Source: Methanosphaera stadtmanae (GTDB lineage Archaea > Methanobacteriota > Methanobacteria > Methanobacteriales > Methanobacteriaceae). From it: 64,000 nucleotides of DNA. The notes under the pieces were generated by a model. It searched no databases, was not told the DNA's origin, and saw only the letters and a program-made list of their open reading frames with translations. The DNA is taken from assembly GCA_015062805.1 (NCBI GenBank), contig SUTQ01000004.1, positions 95,587 to 159,586 of the forward strand. Direction: 5' to 3'. This document shows, piece after piece, positions 18,103 to 27,265 of the stretch. A program made the translations under genes and the position numbers. Numbering within the stretch: position 1 is the first letter of the stretch; each line of letters opens with the position of its first letter.

Positions 18103-19461
18103 ATGTTTTTATCAAATCCAGGTAAATGTGATGGCTCAGGTAATTGTGTAGATGCTTGCCCTACTGATGCAATAAAATTAGTAGACGGAAAAGTAGTTAG
18201 CTGTATAACATGTGGAAAATGTGAGAAAGTTTGTCCAAACAAAGCAATTTTCAAAAACAAATTTGGCGGTTATGTAGTAGACAGAACAAAATGTAACTTA
18301 TGCGGAATGTGTATGAACGTTTGTCCTGTAGATGTTATTACAGTTAAAGATGGAAAAATTATGGGTATGTGTTCCAACTGTGGAGTATGTGTTCCAGCAT
18401 GTCCAAACGATGCTAGAATGGCAGGTCCATCAAAAGCTGTTCAGCCAGAAAACAAAATGGCTAGCAGAGTAAACGTGGGAACAATTCACGAAGATTGTAT
18501 TGAATGTGGAAGATGTGCATACTTCTGTCCTTCAAATTCAATTAAATTCTCATACATAGAACCAGGTGTATGTACTAAATGTGATTTATGTATAGATGTC
18601 TGTCCTAGAGATGCAATTGGACCTATAGAAGAAGGCGGAGCATACCAAGTAGACATGGCAAAATGTGCACTCTGTTATAAATGTTTAATAGAATGTCCAA
18701 ACGATGCAATTACAGCAAAACATTTACAACTGGAAATTAATCAACCAGAATATGATGTAGAAAATGATACAAGAATGATTGCATGTATAGACTGTGAATT
18801 ATGTGCAGATGCATGTCCTACTGATGCTTTACAAGTTGTAAATAAAAGAGTCAGATTCGATGTGGATTTATGTACTCTTTGTGGAAATGAAAATGGGGAA
18901 GCAGCATGTGCAGCAGACTTTGCACAAGCACCTTGTACAAACGCATGTCCACAAGGCGTATTAGAATTCGTACCAGATTCCAAAATTACACTTGAAGGTG
19001 TATGTGTAGTATGTGGTGGATGTATTACTCAATGTAAATACGATGCACGTAAATTCATGAGTTCTACATGGAATGGAGAAATTGGACCGCAGTGTCTTAA
19101 ATGTGGAATTTGTGCAGAAGTTTGTCCAAAAGATGCTATTACAGTTGATGATAATGGTGTAACAGTAAACTTCGATGAATGTGTACTTTGTGAAAAATGT
19201 GCTATGCATTGTCCTGTAAGTGCAATTCCAAAAACAACACCACTCAAAATGAAAATTGCAAGTGGATACTCAATGATAAACAACAAGTTATGTATTGGTT
19301 GTGGTCGTTGTGTTGATGCATGTATATTCAAAGCTATATCTGCGGATGATGAAGGAAACTTAACAATCAACCACGATACATGTATCTACTGTGGAGCTTG
19401 TAAAACTGCATGTCCAGCAAGAGCTATTAAAATACAAAGAGAGTTCGAGGCACAAATATGA
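18103..19461 (+). CDS. ehbK: Energy-converting hydrogenase B subunit K, polyferredoxin
   Basis: A 452-residue electron-transfer protein made almost entirely of ferredoxin-like units. I count 14 Cys blocks. Most are canonical CxxCxxCxxxC, such as CITCGKCEKVC and CIYCGACKTAC. The first (CDGSGNCVDAC) and the ninth (near residue 250, CTLCGNENGEAAC) are spaced differently. It could therefore hold up to 14 [4Fe-4S] clusters as a wire between the hydrogenase and ferredoxin. GGGGTAATAGAG precedes the ATG. It overlaps ehbL by four bases (ATGA). Confidence 0.94.
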   Translation: MFLSNPGKCDGSGNCVDACPTDAIKLVDGKVVSCITCGKCEKVCPNKAIFKNKFGGYVVDRTKCNLCGMCMNVCPVDVITVKDGKIMGMCSNCGVCVPACPNDARMAGPSKAVQPENKMASRVNVGTIHEDCIECGRCAYFCPSNSIKFSYIEPGVCTKCDLCIDVCPRDAIGPIEEGGAYQVDMAKCALCYKCLIECPNDAITAKHLQLEINQPEYDVENDTRMIACIDCELCADACPTDALQVVNKRVRFDVDLCTLCGNENGEAACAADFAQAPCTNACPQGVLEFVPDSKITLEGVCVVCGGCITQCKYDARKFMSSTWNGEIGPQCLKCGICAEVCPKDAITVDDNGVTVNFDECVLCEKCAMHCPVSAIPKTTPLKMKIASGYSMINNKLCIGCGRCVDACIFKAISADDEGNLTINHDTCIYCGACKTACPARAIKIQREFEAQI

Positions 19462-20003
19462 GTTTAGGAAAAATTTTTATAAATGGGATTTATACCAACC
19501 TCAAAAGATTAATCTTTGCAAGTGACCGTGTAACTGACATGCAATTCCGTAATGATGTTTTAAATGGAAATGTTAAACCAGCACCTTTAGTTGCAGAAGT
19601 AGAATGTATTGGTTGTGGAGGATGTTCTAACGTATGTCCAACCAAAGCAATTGTAATGACTCCAATTGAACCAGTAGAAATCGCAGAAGGCATAGTAAAA
19701 ACAGCAATACCTGAAATTAATGAATTAGAATGTGTACACTGTTACCACTGTCATGATTTCTGCCCTATCTATGCATTATTTGGAGTAGCAGCAACAATAC
19801 ATCCAAACGATGTTGGTAATAAATGTAGTAAAGATGTAAACAGTATGCTTTTGGATCCAACTGAAATCCCAGATGCAAAAATCAAATACATTGCACAATA
19901 TTTAACTGACGATTCAATTATCCAAAAGAATAAAGAAATGAAAGAAAAGTTACAAGCTCAAGAAGAATCAGCAGTTGATTCAAGTGAAGCTGTAGATGAA
20001 TAG
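19458..20003 (+). CDS. ehbL: Energy-converting hydrogenase B subunit L, two-cluster ferredoxin
   Basis: A 181-residue iron-sulfur protein with two motifs, [11 protein letters not shown] near residue 51 and [11 protein letters not shown] near residue 94, each fit to bind a [4Fe-4S] cluster. It resembles the NuoI-type subunit of group 4 hydrogenases. The C-terminal 50 residues are charged and probably disordered. Its start overlaps the ehbK stop, so the two are translationally coupled. It would link the polyferredoxin to the small subunit. Confidence 0.9.
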   Translation: MSLGKIFINGIYTNLKRLIFASDRVTDMQFRNDVLNGNVKPAPLVAEVECIGCGGCSNVCPTKAIVMTPIEPVEIAEGIVKTAIPEINELECVHCYHCHDFCPIYALFGVAATIHPNDVGNKCSKDVNSMLLDPTEIPDAKIKYIAQYLTDDSIIQKNKEMKEKLQAQEESAVDSSEAVDE

Positions 20004-20013
20004 GGGGATGAAT

Positions 20014-20463
20014 ATGGGACTTAAAGGACATTCACGGTCAAAATCCATCCACGTAATGTTAGTTTATACTGGAGGATGTAACGGTTGTGATATTGAAATA
20101 GTTAACGCAGTTTTATCTCCACGGTTCGATCTTGAACAGTACAACGTATACTTAACTTGGAACCCAAGAGAAGCTGATGTTCTTGTAGTAAGTGGTCCTG
20201 TAGTTCACTGGACAAAAGAACCATTGCTCAAAATTTACGAGGCAATACCTGATCCAAAATTAGTTGTTGCAGTTGGAGCATGTGCATTAACCGGTGGAGT
20301 ATACAAAAATATCCACGGAGAAATACCTTCCGAGGAAATTGAAGGACCTGTAGAAAATGTAATACCAGTAGATGCTAAAATCCCTGGATGTGCAGTAAGA
20401 GCTAAAGATGTAGTAGCTGGTGTAGCATCAGTTATTCCTATCATTAACGGCTTAAAAGATTAA
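20014..20463 (+). CDS. ehbM: Energy-converting hydrogenase B subunit M, [NiFe]-hydrogenase small subunit
   Basis: A 149-residue small subunit of a group 4 [NiFe]-hydrogenase. The proximal [4Fe-4S] ligands are visible: the two Cys in [10 protein letters not shown], one in GACALTGG and one in PGCAVRA. It is short, as in Ech-type enzymes, with only the proximal cluster. Three in-frame ATGs exist at 19996, 20008 and 20014; I prefer 20014, which is six bases after AGGGGG. The protein sits at the interface of EhbN and the membrane arm. Confidence 0.93.
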   Translation: MGLKGHSRSKSIHVMLVYTGGCNGCDIEIVNAVLSPRFDLEQYNVYLTWNPREADVLVVSGPVVHWTKEPLLKIYEAIPDPKLVVAVGACALTGGVYKNIHGEIPSEEIEGPVENVIPVDAKIPGCAVRAKDVVAGVASVIPIINGLKD

Positions 20464-20486
20464 AAATTTGTAAGGAGTATTTATAT

Positions 20487-21638
20487 ATGGTTACAAAAAT
20501 AGATGGAGCAACAACTTGTAACGAAGTAGAAAGACAAGTTTTTGAAACAGAAATCGATATGGGTACAGTACATCCAGCAGCATTAGAACCTTACAGAGTA
20601 AGACTCTTCGTAGAAGATGAAATTGTAAAAGATGCTGAGATTACTGTAGGTGTAAATCACAGAGGTATCGAAAGAATCATGGAAGGTTTACCAGTAGAAA
20701 AAGCAAATGCATTAACTGAAAAAGTTTGTGGTATCTGTTCAAACGGACACATATTCAATTCATGTCGTGCTGGTGAAGGTGCATTAGGTATAGAAATACC
20801 TGAAAGAGCAAGATACTTAAGAGTTCTTGCACAAGAACTTGAAAGACTTCACAGTCACATGCTTTACTTAGGACACGGTTCCGAAGTATTAAACCACGAA
20901 ACATTTGCTATGAGAATATTCTACATTAGGGAATCCGTTATGGAATTATTATACATGATGGGTGGAAACAGAGTACAATACGGTATATCTGTACTTGGTG
21001 GAGTAAGACCTAGAGCAGACTTAAATTTAAAAGAACAACAAAGAATTCTTGATGTAATGGATTACATTGATGATAAAGTAGCAGGATTTGCAGAAAGGTT
21101 TGTTAACGACCCTATGGTAATGCACCGTATCGTCGGTACTGGTCAATTATCACAAAAACAAGCTTTAGATTTACATGTTACTGGACCAACATTAAGAGCA
21201 ACAGGTTATGAATTCGACCAAAGAACTAAAATGCCTGAATATGATGACATTGAATTTGATGTAATCACTCAAGATGGTGGGGATGTAGCTGCTAACATTT
21301 TAATGAGAGCTACAGAAATTTTCCAAGCAACAAAAATCATAAGACAAGTAATCAAAAACTTACCTGATGGGCCTATCGTAAACAGAGACTGGGAAATGGT
21401 TGATTCACCAGTATACAAAAGTTACATAGAAGTACCTCGTGGAGTATGTTACCATTCATATGGTTTAGAAGACGGTAAAGTAAGACACAGTATTATAAGA
21501 ACACCATCAATGTCAAACATTGGTGCTATGCAAGAATCATGTATTGGTCACCCAGTACAGGATGCTCAACTTGCAATCGTATCTTGTGATCCATGTTTCA
21601 CTTGTACTGATAGAGCTATACAAATAATCAAATTATAG
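20487..21638 (+). CDS. ehbN: Energy-converting hydrogenase B subunit N, [NiFe]-hydrogenase large subunit
   Basis: A 383-residue catalytic subunit. The NiFe ligands are CGIC near residue 83 (VCGICSNGH) and the C-terminal CFTC in DPCFTCTDR. The family usually has His where this protein has the final Arg of that motif, and only seven residues follow (AIQIIKL). It is therefore unclear whether a maturation protease cuts it. It also resembles NuoD of complex I, as group 4 large subunits do. AAGGAG precedes the start, with 23 bases separating it from ehbM. Confidence 0.95.
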   Translation: MVTKIDGATTCNEVERQVFETEIDMGTVHPAALEPYRVRLFVEDEIVKDAEITVGVNHRGIERIMEGLPVEKANALTEKVCGICSNGHIFNSCRAGEGALGIEIPERARYLRVLAQELERLHSHMLYLGHGSEVLNHETFAMRIFYIRESVMELLYMMGGNRVQYGISVLGGVRPRADLNLKEQQRILDVMDYIDDKVAGFAERFVNDPMVMHRIVGTGQLSQKQALDLHVTGPTLRATGYEFDQRTKMPEYDDIEFDVITQDGGDVAANILMRATEIFQATKIIRQVIKNLPDGPIVNRDWEMVDSPVYKSYIEVPRGVCYHSYGLEDGKVRHSIIRTPSMSNIGAMQESCIGHPVQDAQLAIVSCDPCFTCTDRAIQIIKL

Positions 21639-21649
21639 GAGATCAGACA

Positions 21650-22651
21650 ATGGATTTAGGATATTCAATAATTTATGTGATTGTTACTTTCATAATTGGT
21701 GGTTTTGTAGCTTTATGGTTACCAGGTATTGAAAAGAAATCAGAAGCTAGAGTTCAACAAAGAATTGGACCTCAACTTTCCAGTCCGGGTATATACACAA
21801 CATTAAAGTTCTTCTTTAAACATGCTTTAAAACCAACAGCAGTTATGCCAAGGTTATACAATGCATTACCTATTATAACTCTTGTTGTTGTTGCAGCATT
21901 ATTCTTAATATTAATCCCACCAGTAATGTTATCATGGGGCCCATTTGCTAGTATTGTAGCAGTAGTAGGTTTATTAAAATTAGAAGAAGTATTATATTTA
22001 TTCATGAGTTCATTCTCACAATCACTCATGTCTAAATCTATGCCTTTCCCTGACCAAGCAAAAGGTGCAAAACATAGAGATGCTAAACAATCATTCTTAG
22101 AAACAATAAGTGCAAATAGATCATTAAGACTTATCTCATTTGGTAGTTTACCATTCTATTTAGCATTATTTATACCTGTAATAATGGCTGGTAGTATAGA
22201 TTTATCTTCAATTGTAAGATATCAACTTGCAAACGGTCCTATATTATTCACACTTCCAGGTATAATCGGAACAATTGTATTCTTTGTAGGATTCTTAATT
22301 ATATTAAATGCAAATCCATTTGCATTCTTGGAAGGACATTCTGATGTAATTCAAGGTCCTCTTATGGAATATATGTCAAAATCAAGAGCAGTATATACAA
22401 TGGCTCACGCATCCTTAATATTTGTTGGATCATGTCTTTATTCAACATTATTCTTAGGAATGCCTCCTGCAATGAGTATAACTATCATTGTACCTATTGT
22501 ATGTTCTATCATCATAACTATGGCAATTGCTGTAACCAGTGCATTTGCACCATTATTCACTAACCGTGAATTCTACCCAACAGTTATTGCAACAAGTATG
22601 ATTGCAGTAATAGGAATTATAACTGCTTGCTTAACAACTATAATATTATAA
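21650..22651 (+). CDS. ehbO: Energy-converting hydrogenase B subunit O (NuoH-like)
   Basis: A 333-residue membrane protein with eight or so helices, related to NuoH/HyfC and to EchB. The first cytoplasmic loop carries EARVQQRIGPQLSSPG, the family signature that docks the hydrogenase onto the membrane arm. The acidic loop between helices five and six is shortened. AGGAGAT precedes the ATG by a few bases. Confidence 0.92.
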   Translation: MDLGYSIIYVIVTFIIGGFVALWLPGIEKKSEARVQQRIGPQLSSPGIYTTLKFFFKHALKPTAVMPRLYNALPIITLVVVAALFLILIPPVMLSWGPFASIVAVVGLLKLEEVLYLFMSSFSQSLMSKSMPFPDQAKGAKHRDAKQSFLETISANRSLRLISFGSLPFYLALFIPVIMAGSIDLSSIVRYQLANGPILFTLPGIIGTIVFFVGFLIILNANPFAFLEGHSDVIQGPLMEYMSKSRAVYTMAHASLIFVGSCLYSTLFLGMPPAMSITIIVPIVCSIIITMAIAVTSAFAPLFTNREFYPTVIATSMIAVIGIITACLTTIIL

Positions 22652-22663
22652 TAAGGTGATAAT

Positions 22664-22933
22664 ATGAAAATAGTGTTACGTGAACATCATATAATAGGTT
22701 TAGGGGGATACATTGTAGAACTTAGAACTTCATTTAGAAACTTGATTGTTGTAAATCACAGTGATGAACCAATTAAATTAGAAGTACCCGTACTTAATGA
22801 TGATTGGATAGAAGAACATGAAGCTTTAGGTTTAGAAGTTATTCCTGTAATGGATGATTCTGACTATTTAGTCACATTCCAAATGGCTAAACATAAATTA
22901 GATGAAGAAAGAAAAGCTTTAGAAGGTAATTAA
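22664..22933 (+). CDS. ehbP: Energy-converting hydrogenase B subunit P
   Basis: An 89-residue soluble protein with no Cys motif. It opens with MKIVLREHHIIGLGGYIVEL and ends in a charged helix. I name it by its position as the last gene of the operon after the NuoH-like subunit; its biochemical role is unknown. AAGGTGAT is the ribosome site. The stop codon lies in the loop of the operon terminator. Confidence 0.8.
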   Translation: MKIVLREHHIIGLGGYIVELRTSFRNLIVVNHSDEPIKLEVPVLNDDWIEEHEALGLEVIPVMDDSDYLVTFQMAKHKLDEERKALEGN

Positions 22934-22955
22934 TTTTACCTTTCTATTTTTTTTT
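22923..22955 (+). terminator. Terminator of the ehb operon, overlapping the ehbP stop
   Basis: AAGGTAA (22923-22929) pairs with TTACCTT (22936-22942), with the TAA stop between them, and a run of nine T follows shortly after. This closes the 9.4-kb operon. Confidence 0.7.
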
Positions 22956-23007
22956 AAAATTTTTTTTAAGACATTTTTTGTAATGATTCATTCTTTTTTT
23001 ACAAACA

Positions 23008-23066
23008 TTTATATACTATGAAAAACTTAGGTATACCTAAGAAACAATAAATTTAGGCATACCAAA
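23008..23066 (+). promoter_or_regulatory. feoA promoter with two DtxR-type palindromes
   Basis: A TATA box (TTTATATA, 23008-23015) predicts a start near 23034. The perfect 16-base palindrome CTTAGGTATACCTAAG (23026-23041) sits exactly there, and an imperfect copy, TTAGGCATACCAAA (23053-23066), follows 12 bases later. The TTAGG half-site is typical of the DtxR/IdeR/MntR family of metal-dependent repressors, so iron repression is likely. Confidence 0.7.
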
Positions 23067-23150
23067 TAATATGCAAAATTGTTTTAAAAACACGTTAAAT
23101 ATTTTGATTTATTTTTTTAAATAATTAATATAATTCAGGAGGACAATAAT

Positions 23151-23375
23151 ATGGTGAAAACAGTCGATGATTTACAACCGGGAGAAACTGCAATTATTAA
23201 AAAACATAGTGTATCAGGAACTCTTGGAAAACATCTTAGGGAAATGGGATTAATTAATGGGATTCCTGTAAAATTGGAAAGAAGAGCACCATTAGGTTAT
23301 CCTGTTGAAATTAAGATTCAGGGCTTTTCTTTAGCTTTAAGAAAAGAAGAAGCTCAAGCAATCGAACTAGAATAA
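23151..23375 (+). CDS. feoA: Ferrous iron transport protein FeoA
   Basis: A 74-residue SH3-like protein of the FeoA family. The core GTLGKHLREMGLINGIPVKL and the closing FSLALRKEEAQAIEL fit it well. FeoA is a small cytosolic partner that helps the FeoB ferrous-iron channel. AGGAGG lies just before the start. It is transcribed from a promoter covered by two metal-repressor palindromes. feoB follows after 118 bases, with a further palindrome in between. Confidence 0.92.
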   Translation: MVKTVDDLQPGETAIIKKHSVSGTLGKHLREMGLINGIPVKLERRAPLGYPVEIKIQGFSLALRKEEAQAIELE

Positions 23376-23456
23376 TTTTATTATTTTTTATATTATTTTT
23401 AATAAATTTACATTATTTTCAATTATCACTTTTAATCATACTTGAATAGAACTAAA

Positions 23457-23472
23457 TTTAGGTTTACCTAAA
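23457..23472 (+). promoter_or_regulatory. DtxR-type palindrome upstream of feoB
   Basis: TTTAGGTTTACCTAAA has the same half-sites and two-base centre as the feoA operator. It ends 21 bases before the feoB ATG, next to a TATA-like GTATATAA (23476-23483). It suggests separate metal control of feoB or an extra repressor site inside the operon. Confidence 0.65.
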
Positions 23473-23493
23473 AGTGTATATAAGAGGTAGAGC

Positions 23494-25512
23494 ATGGAAA
23501 AATTAAAATTTTTACTAGCTGGAAATCCTAATGTTGGTAAAAGTACGGTTTTTAACCAACTAACTGGTATGAAACAACATGTAGGAAACTGGCCGGGTAA
23601 AACAGTCGAATTAAAATCAGGAAATTTTACTTTTGATAATTATGAAATCGAAATGATAGATCTTCCTGGTAATTATAGTTTAACCCCTTATTCGGTAGAA
23701 GAACAAGTTTCTAGAGATGCAATTATTCATGAAGAAAATGATGCTGTAATCAATGTTATTGATGCAGAAAACATTCAAAGAAACTTGTATTTGACATTAC
23801 AGATTATGGAAACTGGTGCAAACACAGTTTTAGCATTGAACATGTTAAATTATGCTGAAGAAGCAGGTTTTAAAATCGATGTAAAAAAATTAGAAAAAAC
23901 TTTGGGAATTCCAATTGTTGTGGTTGATGCTAGAGAAGGTACAGGTTTAGATGAACTTGTAAAAACAGCAATCAAAGCAGCAAAAAACCCTACAGATTAT
24001 TCCAAAAGATTGACATATGGTTTTGAATTGGATGATCATATAAATCAGGTTAAAGGTTTATTCCCTAGTTTAAAAGTTGGTTCTGCTCCAGATTCATGGG
24101 TGGCAGTAAAATTATTGGAGGGTGATGATGAAGTATTGGATTTAGCTGAAGAGTCATCTGATAAAAATAATCTACATAAATTAACTGAAATAAGAAAACA
24201 TTTAGAAGGAATATTTGATGGAAATATTGATGATGCATTTATTGATGCAAGATATGGTGAAATTGAAAGTATAATGAAACAGGCCGTTAAAAGACCTACT
24301 GGTGAAAAAGAATCAATTACAGATAAAATTGATAGAATAGTGACACATAAAATCTTAGGACTTCCAATATTCTTATTAATTATCTTTTTAATATTTTATC
24401 TCACTTACACTGTAGGAGCACCATTCCAAGACTTAATTGACGAAGGATGGACAATTTTAAGTGGATATATATTAGAATATCTTGGTGAAGGATTAGTTTC
24501 ATCATTAATTGTAGATGGTGTAATTGGAGGAGTAGGTGGAATACTCACTTTCTTACCAATTATCTTCATACTGTTCTTCCTATTAAGTCTTATAGAGGAT
24601 ATAGGTTACTTAGCTAGAGCAGCATTTGTAATTGACAGAGTAATGTATAAACTAATGGGATTATCTGGAAAAGCATTCATACCAATGATATTAGGAATTG
24701 GTTGTGGAGTAACAGGAATAATGTCAACAAGAACATTATCAAATGAAAGTGATAGAATCTCCACAATGATGGCAATTCCATTTATATCATGTAGTGCAAG
24801 AGCTCCAATTTATGCATTGTTCACAGCAGCATTCTTTGATAATCCACTAACACAAGCAATTGTAACATTTGGATTATACATATTAGGTATGATTGTAGCA
24901 ATCATAGTTGCCAAAGTTCTTAAATCTTCAGTATTTGCCGATGAAGCAACACCATTTATTATGGAACTTCCACCATACAGAATACCAACACTTAAAAGTG
25001 CAGTATTACACATGTGGGAAAGAGGATTCTTATTCATCAAAAAAGCAGGTACAATCATATTGGGTACCTCAGTGCTTGTATGGATTTTAGCAAACCTACC
25101 TCCTGGAGTAGAATATGGTTCAGTTGACAGTTTAGTCGGTATGTTAGGTAGTATATTTGCACCAGTATTTGCACCTTTAGGATTTGGATTCTGGCAAGCT
25201 GGTGTAGCATTAATATTCGGTATAATGGCAAAAGAAATTGTGGTATCTACATTCGGAACACTGTTCTCATTAGAAGAAGATGATGAAGAAGGAATAACCG
25301 GTGTTGTTGGGGATATGTTTACCCCATTATCTGCAATATCTTTCATGGTCTTTACATTATTGTATGTTCCATGTTTTGCAGCACTCGGAGCAATTAAGGA
25401 AGAATCAAACTCTTGGAAATGGATGATAATAGCTATCGTTCTATGTTGTGGAATTGCGTATGTAACATCATTCATTATTTATCAAGGAGGGTTATTGTTA
25501 GGTTTTACCTAA
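23494..25512 (+). CDS. feoB: Ferrous iron transport protein FeoB
   Basis: A 672-residue iron(II) transporter. The N-terminal G domain has GNPNVGKST (G1, residues 10-18), DLPGNYSL (G3) and NMLNYAEE in the G4 region. A helical linker reaches about residue 270. The membrane part has two Gate domains, with Cys residues in [10 protein letters not shown] and [17 protein letters not shown] site precedes the ATG. The protein ends LLLGFT, and the bases coding this end form a palindrome like the operators upstream. The length is full for archaeal FeoB. Confidence 0.95.
   Translation: MEKLKFLLAGNPNVGKSTVFNQLTGMKQHVGNWPGKTVELKSGNFTFDNYEIEMIDLPGNYSLTPYSVEEQVSRDAIIHEENDAVINVIDAENIQRNLYLTLQIMETGANTVLALNMLNYAEEAGFKIDVKKLEKTLGIPIVVVDAREGTGLDELVKTAIKAAKNPTDYSKRLTYGFELDDHINQVKGLFPSLKVGSAPDSWVAVKLLEGDDEVLDLAEESSDKNNLHKLTEIRKHLEGIFDGNIDDAFIDARYGEIESIMKQAVKRPTGEKESITDKIDRIVTHKILGLPIFLLIIFLIFYLTYTVGAPFQDLIDEGWTILSGYILEYLGEGLVSSLIVDGVIGGVGGILTFLPIIFILFFLLSLIEDIGYLARAAFVIDRVMYKLMGLSGKAFIPMILGIGCGVTGIMSTRTLSNESDRISTMMAIPFISCSARAPIYALFTAAFFDNPLTQAIVTFGLYILGMIVAIIVAKVLKSSVFADEATPFIMELPPYRIPTLKSAVLHMWERGFLFIKKAGTIILGTSVLVWILANLPPGVEYGSVDSLVGMLGSIFAPVFAPLGFGFWQAGVALIFGIMAKEIVVSTFGTLFSLEEDDEEGITGVVGDMFTPLSAISFMVFTLLYVPCFAALGAIKEESNSWKWMIIAIVLCCGIAYVTSFIIYQGGLLLGFT
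25498..25512 (+). promoter_or_regulatory. Possible metal-repressor palindrome within the feoB stop
   Basis: TTAGGTTTTACCTAA has the same half-sites as the feo operators but a three-base centre instead of two. It codes the last four residues and stop of FeoB and lies upstream of the small Cys-protein genes. It may be functional or a coincidence. Confidence 0.35.
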
Positions 25513-25552
25513 TTTAACCTTATCTATTTTTTTTAAATAACGGAGGTATATT

Positions 25553-25603
25553 ATGATTATTGGAGTAAATACTAAAAAATATCCTAATAAAAACAAGAAA
25601 TAA
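25553..25603 (+). CDS. 16-residue basic microprotein in the feo locus
   Basis: ATG 25553 opens a 17-codon frame encoding MIIGVNTKKYPNKNKK. It has an excellent CGGAGG ribosome site six bases upstream and lies 20 bases before the first zinc-ribbon gene, which has its own GGAGG. The product is Lys/Asn-rich and has no Cys. It may be a real microprotein, a leader peptide, or only a well-placed start. No family is recognised. Confidence 0.4.
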   Translation: MIIGVNTKKYPNKNKK

Positions 25604-25623
25604 TTTTCGGAGGATTTAAAAAA

Positions 25624-25821
25624 ATGATACAATGTATGTTATGTGGTTGTAAATTTGATGAAACGAAAGTTGACACGGCACAATGTAACTGTGGTTTTGA
25701 TTGTCATGGAGCTAATGTTCCTTGTCCAAATTGTGGTGTTGACGTTGTAGTTCCAAAAGAATTAAGACCCAAAATTGATAAAGAGTCTTTTTTAGCTAAG
25801 CTAAAAAAATCTATAATTTAA
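25624..25821 (+). CDS. Small zinc-ribbon protein A of the feo locus
   Basis: A 65-residue protein with four Cys clusters: MLCGC, CNCGFDC and CPNCG give eight Cys. It could bind one or two zinc or iron ions. The C-terminal third is basic (LRPKIDKESFLAKLKKS). CGGAGG lies before the ATG. It is followed by a paralogue with the same opening MIQC and the same CPNCG. Position after feoB suggests a role in iron handling, but this is inference; FeoC proteins of bacteria look different. Confidence 0.7.
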   Translation: MIQCMLCGCKFDETKVDTAQCNCGFDCHGANVPCPNCGVDVVVPKELRPKIDKESFLAKLKKSII

Positions 25822-25868
25822 ATTATTATTTTCAAGTAGTATAATTATAATTCTTAAGAGGTATGTTT

Positions 25869-26084
25869 ATGATTCAATGTAAACTTTGTGCTCATGAATT
25901 TGATGAAAATAAGGAAGAGTTATTGGATTGTACTTGTGGTTGTGGTGGAGATAAAGTTCTTTGTCCAAACTGTGGTTATGAAGTACGATTGCCTAATGAT
26001 GCAAGACCTAAGAAAGTTAAGAAACAAGATGAAATGGGATTTTTTGGGAAAATTATGAAAAGATTCCGTATGGATAGTTATTAA
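25869..26084 (+). CDS. Small zinc-ribbon protein B of the feo locus
   Basis: A 71-residue paralogue of the preceding gene: MIQCKLCAHEFDE, then CTCGCGG, CPNCGYEVRLP and a basic tail. I take ATG 25869, six bases after GAGGT; ATG 25863 touches that site. Tandem paralogues of this kind usually arise by duplication. It could form one rubredoxin-like or zinc-ribbon knuckle pair. Its function is unknown. Confidence 0.7.
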   Translation: MIQCKLCAHEFDENKEELLDCTCGCGGDKVLCPNCGYEVRLPNDARPKKVKKQDEMGFFGKIMKRFRMDSY

Positions 26085-26282
26085 ACTCCTTTTTAAAATA
26101 TACTATTTTTAAAACAATTACTTATTTTAAATTAATTAAATTAAAGAAAAAGAGATTGGATCTATATTATTATTTCAAAATAATTAAATTAAAAACAGTT
26201 ATCTTATTTTAACATTAATTTCTGCAAATTTTCAAATAAAAATAAAAATTAATTAAATTTAAAATTAGTGTGGGATGTGTAT

Positions 26283-26391
26283 AAGGATATTGTTCTTCAA
26301 GGGTTTTTATCAAATGGTGAATTATAATTTAAACATATATTTAGGGGTCTCAATTCTGTATAAATTTTTCTATTCTTTTGACAATATCCTT
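26283..26391. ncRNA. Possible structured RNA closed by an 11-base inverted repeat
   Basis: AAGGATATTGT (26283-26293) is the exact reverse complement of ACAATATCCTT (26381-26391), enclosing 87 bases. This could be the closing stem of a non-coding RNA on either strand. No known RNA family is recognised. The outward TATA box at 26433-26442 would drive transcription of the minus strand through it. Confidence 0.35.
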
Positions 26392-26432
26392 CTCTTCAAA
26401 ATATTAATTGATGTGGTTTTTTTCCACAATTA

Positions 26433-26457
26433 TTATATACTACCCCCTAGTATATAA
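26433..26457. promoter_or_regulatory. Symmetric divergent promoter or operator
   Basis: TTATATACTA-CCCCC-TAGTATATAA is a perfect 10-base inverted repeat around five C. Each arm reads as a TATA box (TAGTATATAA) pointing outward. It could start transcription in both directions or bind a dimeric regulator. A small hairpin, TGTGG with CCACA, lies just upstream at 26411-26427. Confidence 0.45.
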
Positions 26458-26610
26458 AGGTTACTTTATTTTTATTAAATGATTTTTTAATGTCTGTCTT
26501 TTCTGCAACTGGGATAATAATAAACTAATTCTTATAAATCTTCTAAAATATATAATTAATAAGAGATTAAATGTCTTAATTATCAAATGCTTCAATAGAA
26601 TGTGATTGAA

Positions 26611-27261
26611 ATGATACATGCGGTTAATATAAAAACAATAGATAAACCTGGTGTTTTAAGAAAAGTAACTGATTTTTTGGCTAAAGAAAATATTAATATA
26701 GTCTATACACATATGTTTAAGGATGCAACAGGTTTTGCACATATGTATATTGAATTAGAAGATGTTAATAATGTAGAAAAAGTATTGGACGAGTTAAACA
26801 ATTTTGAAGAAGTTTATCAAGTTGATAAATCACCATCTACTGATCAAGTTTGGGGAAAAAGAATTATAATTATTGGTGGTGGAGCGCAAGTATCACAAGT
26901 GGCATTGGGAGCAATCACTGAAGCTGATCGACATAACATCAGGGGTGAACGTATAAGTGTTGACACGTTACCTTTGGTTGGTGAACATAAATTAACCGAA
27001 GCAGTTCGTGCAGTGGGATCTTTGCCTCGTGTTAAGGTTCTGGTATTGGCTGGTTCTTTGATGGGTGGAACTATCGTTGAAGCAATTGATGAAATAAAAG
27101 ATAATTATGGTGTAAAGGTAATAAGCTTAAACATGGTTGGATCAGTAAGGGATCATGCAGATTTGGTTGTAACTGATCCGGTTCAAGCCGGTGTAATGGC
27201 AGTAATGACCGTTGCAAATACAGCTAAATTTGATATTGATAGAGTTAAAGAACCTTTATGA
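26611..27261 (+). CDS. ACT-domain protein with DUF5612, EhbQ-like
   Basis: A 216-residue protein. An N-terminal ACT domain (residues 1-75: [20 protein letters not shown]) is followed by a Rossmann-like domain with [24 protein letters not shown] and a closing [16 protein letters not shown]. To my knowledge, related proteins in Methanobacteriales are annotated as EhbQ next to the ehb operon. Here it is 3.7 kb away, behind feo. ATG 26611 follows GTGAT by four bases. ACT domains often sense amino acids, so a regulatory or metabolite-sensing role is possible. The function is unproven. Confidence 0.7.
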   Translation: MIHAVNIKTIDKPGVLRKVTDFLAKENINIVYTHMFKDATGFAHMYIELEDVNNVEKVLDELNNFEEVYQVDKSPSTDQVWGKRIIIIGGGAQVSQVALGAITEADRHNIRGERISVDTLPLVGEHKLTEAVRAVGSLPRVKVLVLAGSLMGGTIVEAIDEIKDNYGVKVISLNMVGSVRDHADLVVTDPVQAGVMAVMTVANTAKFDIDRVKEPL

Positions 27262-27265
27262 TATT

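Larger units (their letters stand above)
26085..26610. other. Gene-free, palindrome-rich region upstream of the ACT-domain gene
   Basis: The 60-codon frame at 26275-26457 has no ribosome site and unlikely composition, so I see no protein gene here. The first 180 bases are simple AT-rich sequence. From 26270 to 26460 the sequence is more structured and holds the inverted repeat and palindromic promoter listed separately. A TATA-like stretch at about 26536-26556 may serve the ACT gene. Confidence 0.5.

Noticed and set aside
24810..25475. 221-codon open frame antisense to feoB
   Set aside because: It lies wholly within feoB, has no family match, and mirrors the codon pattern of the membrane region.
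26275..26457. 60-codon ORF on the plus strand
   Set aside because: No ribosome site, Phe/Tyr/Ile-rich composition typical of random AT-rich DNA, and it overlaps the inverted repeat and palindromic promoter.
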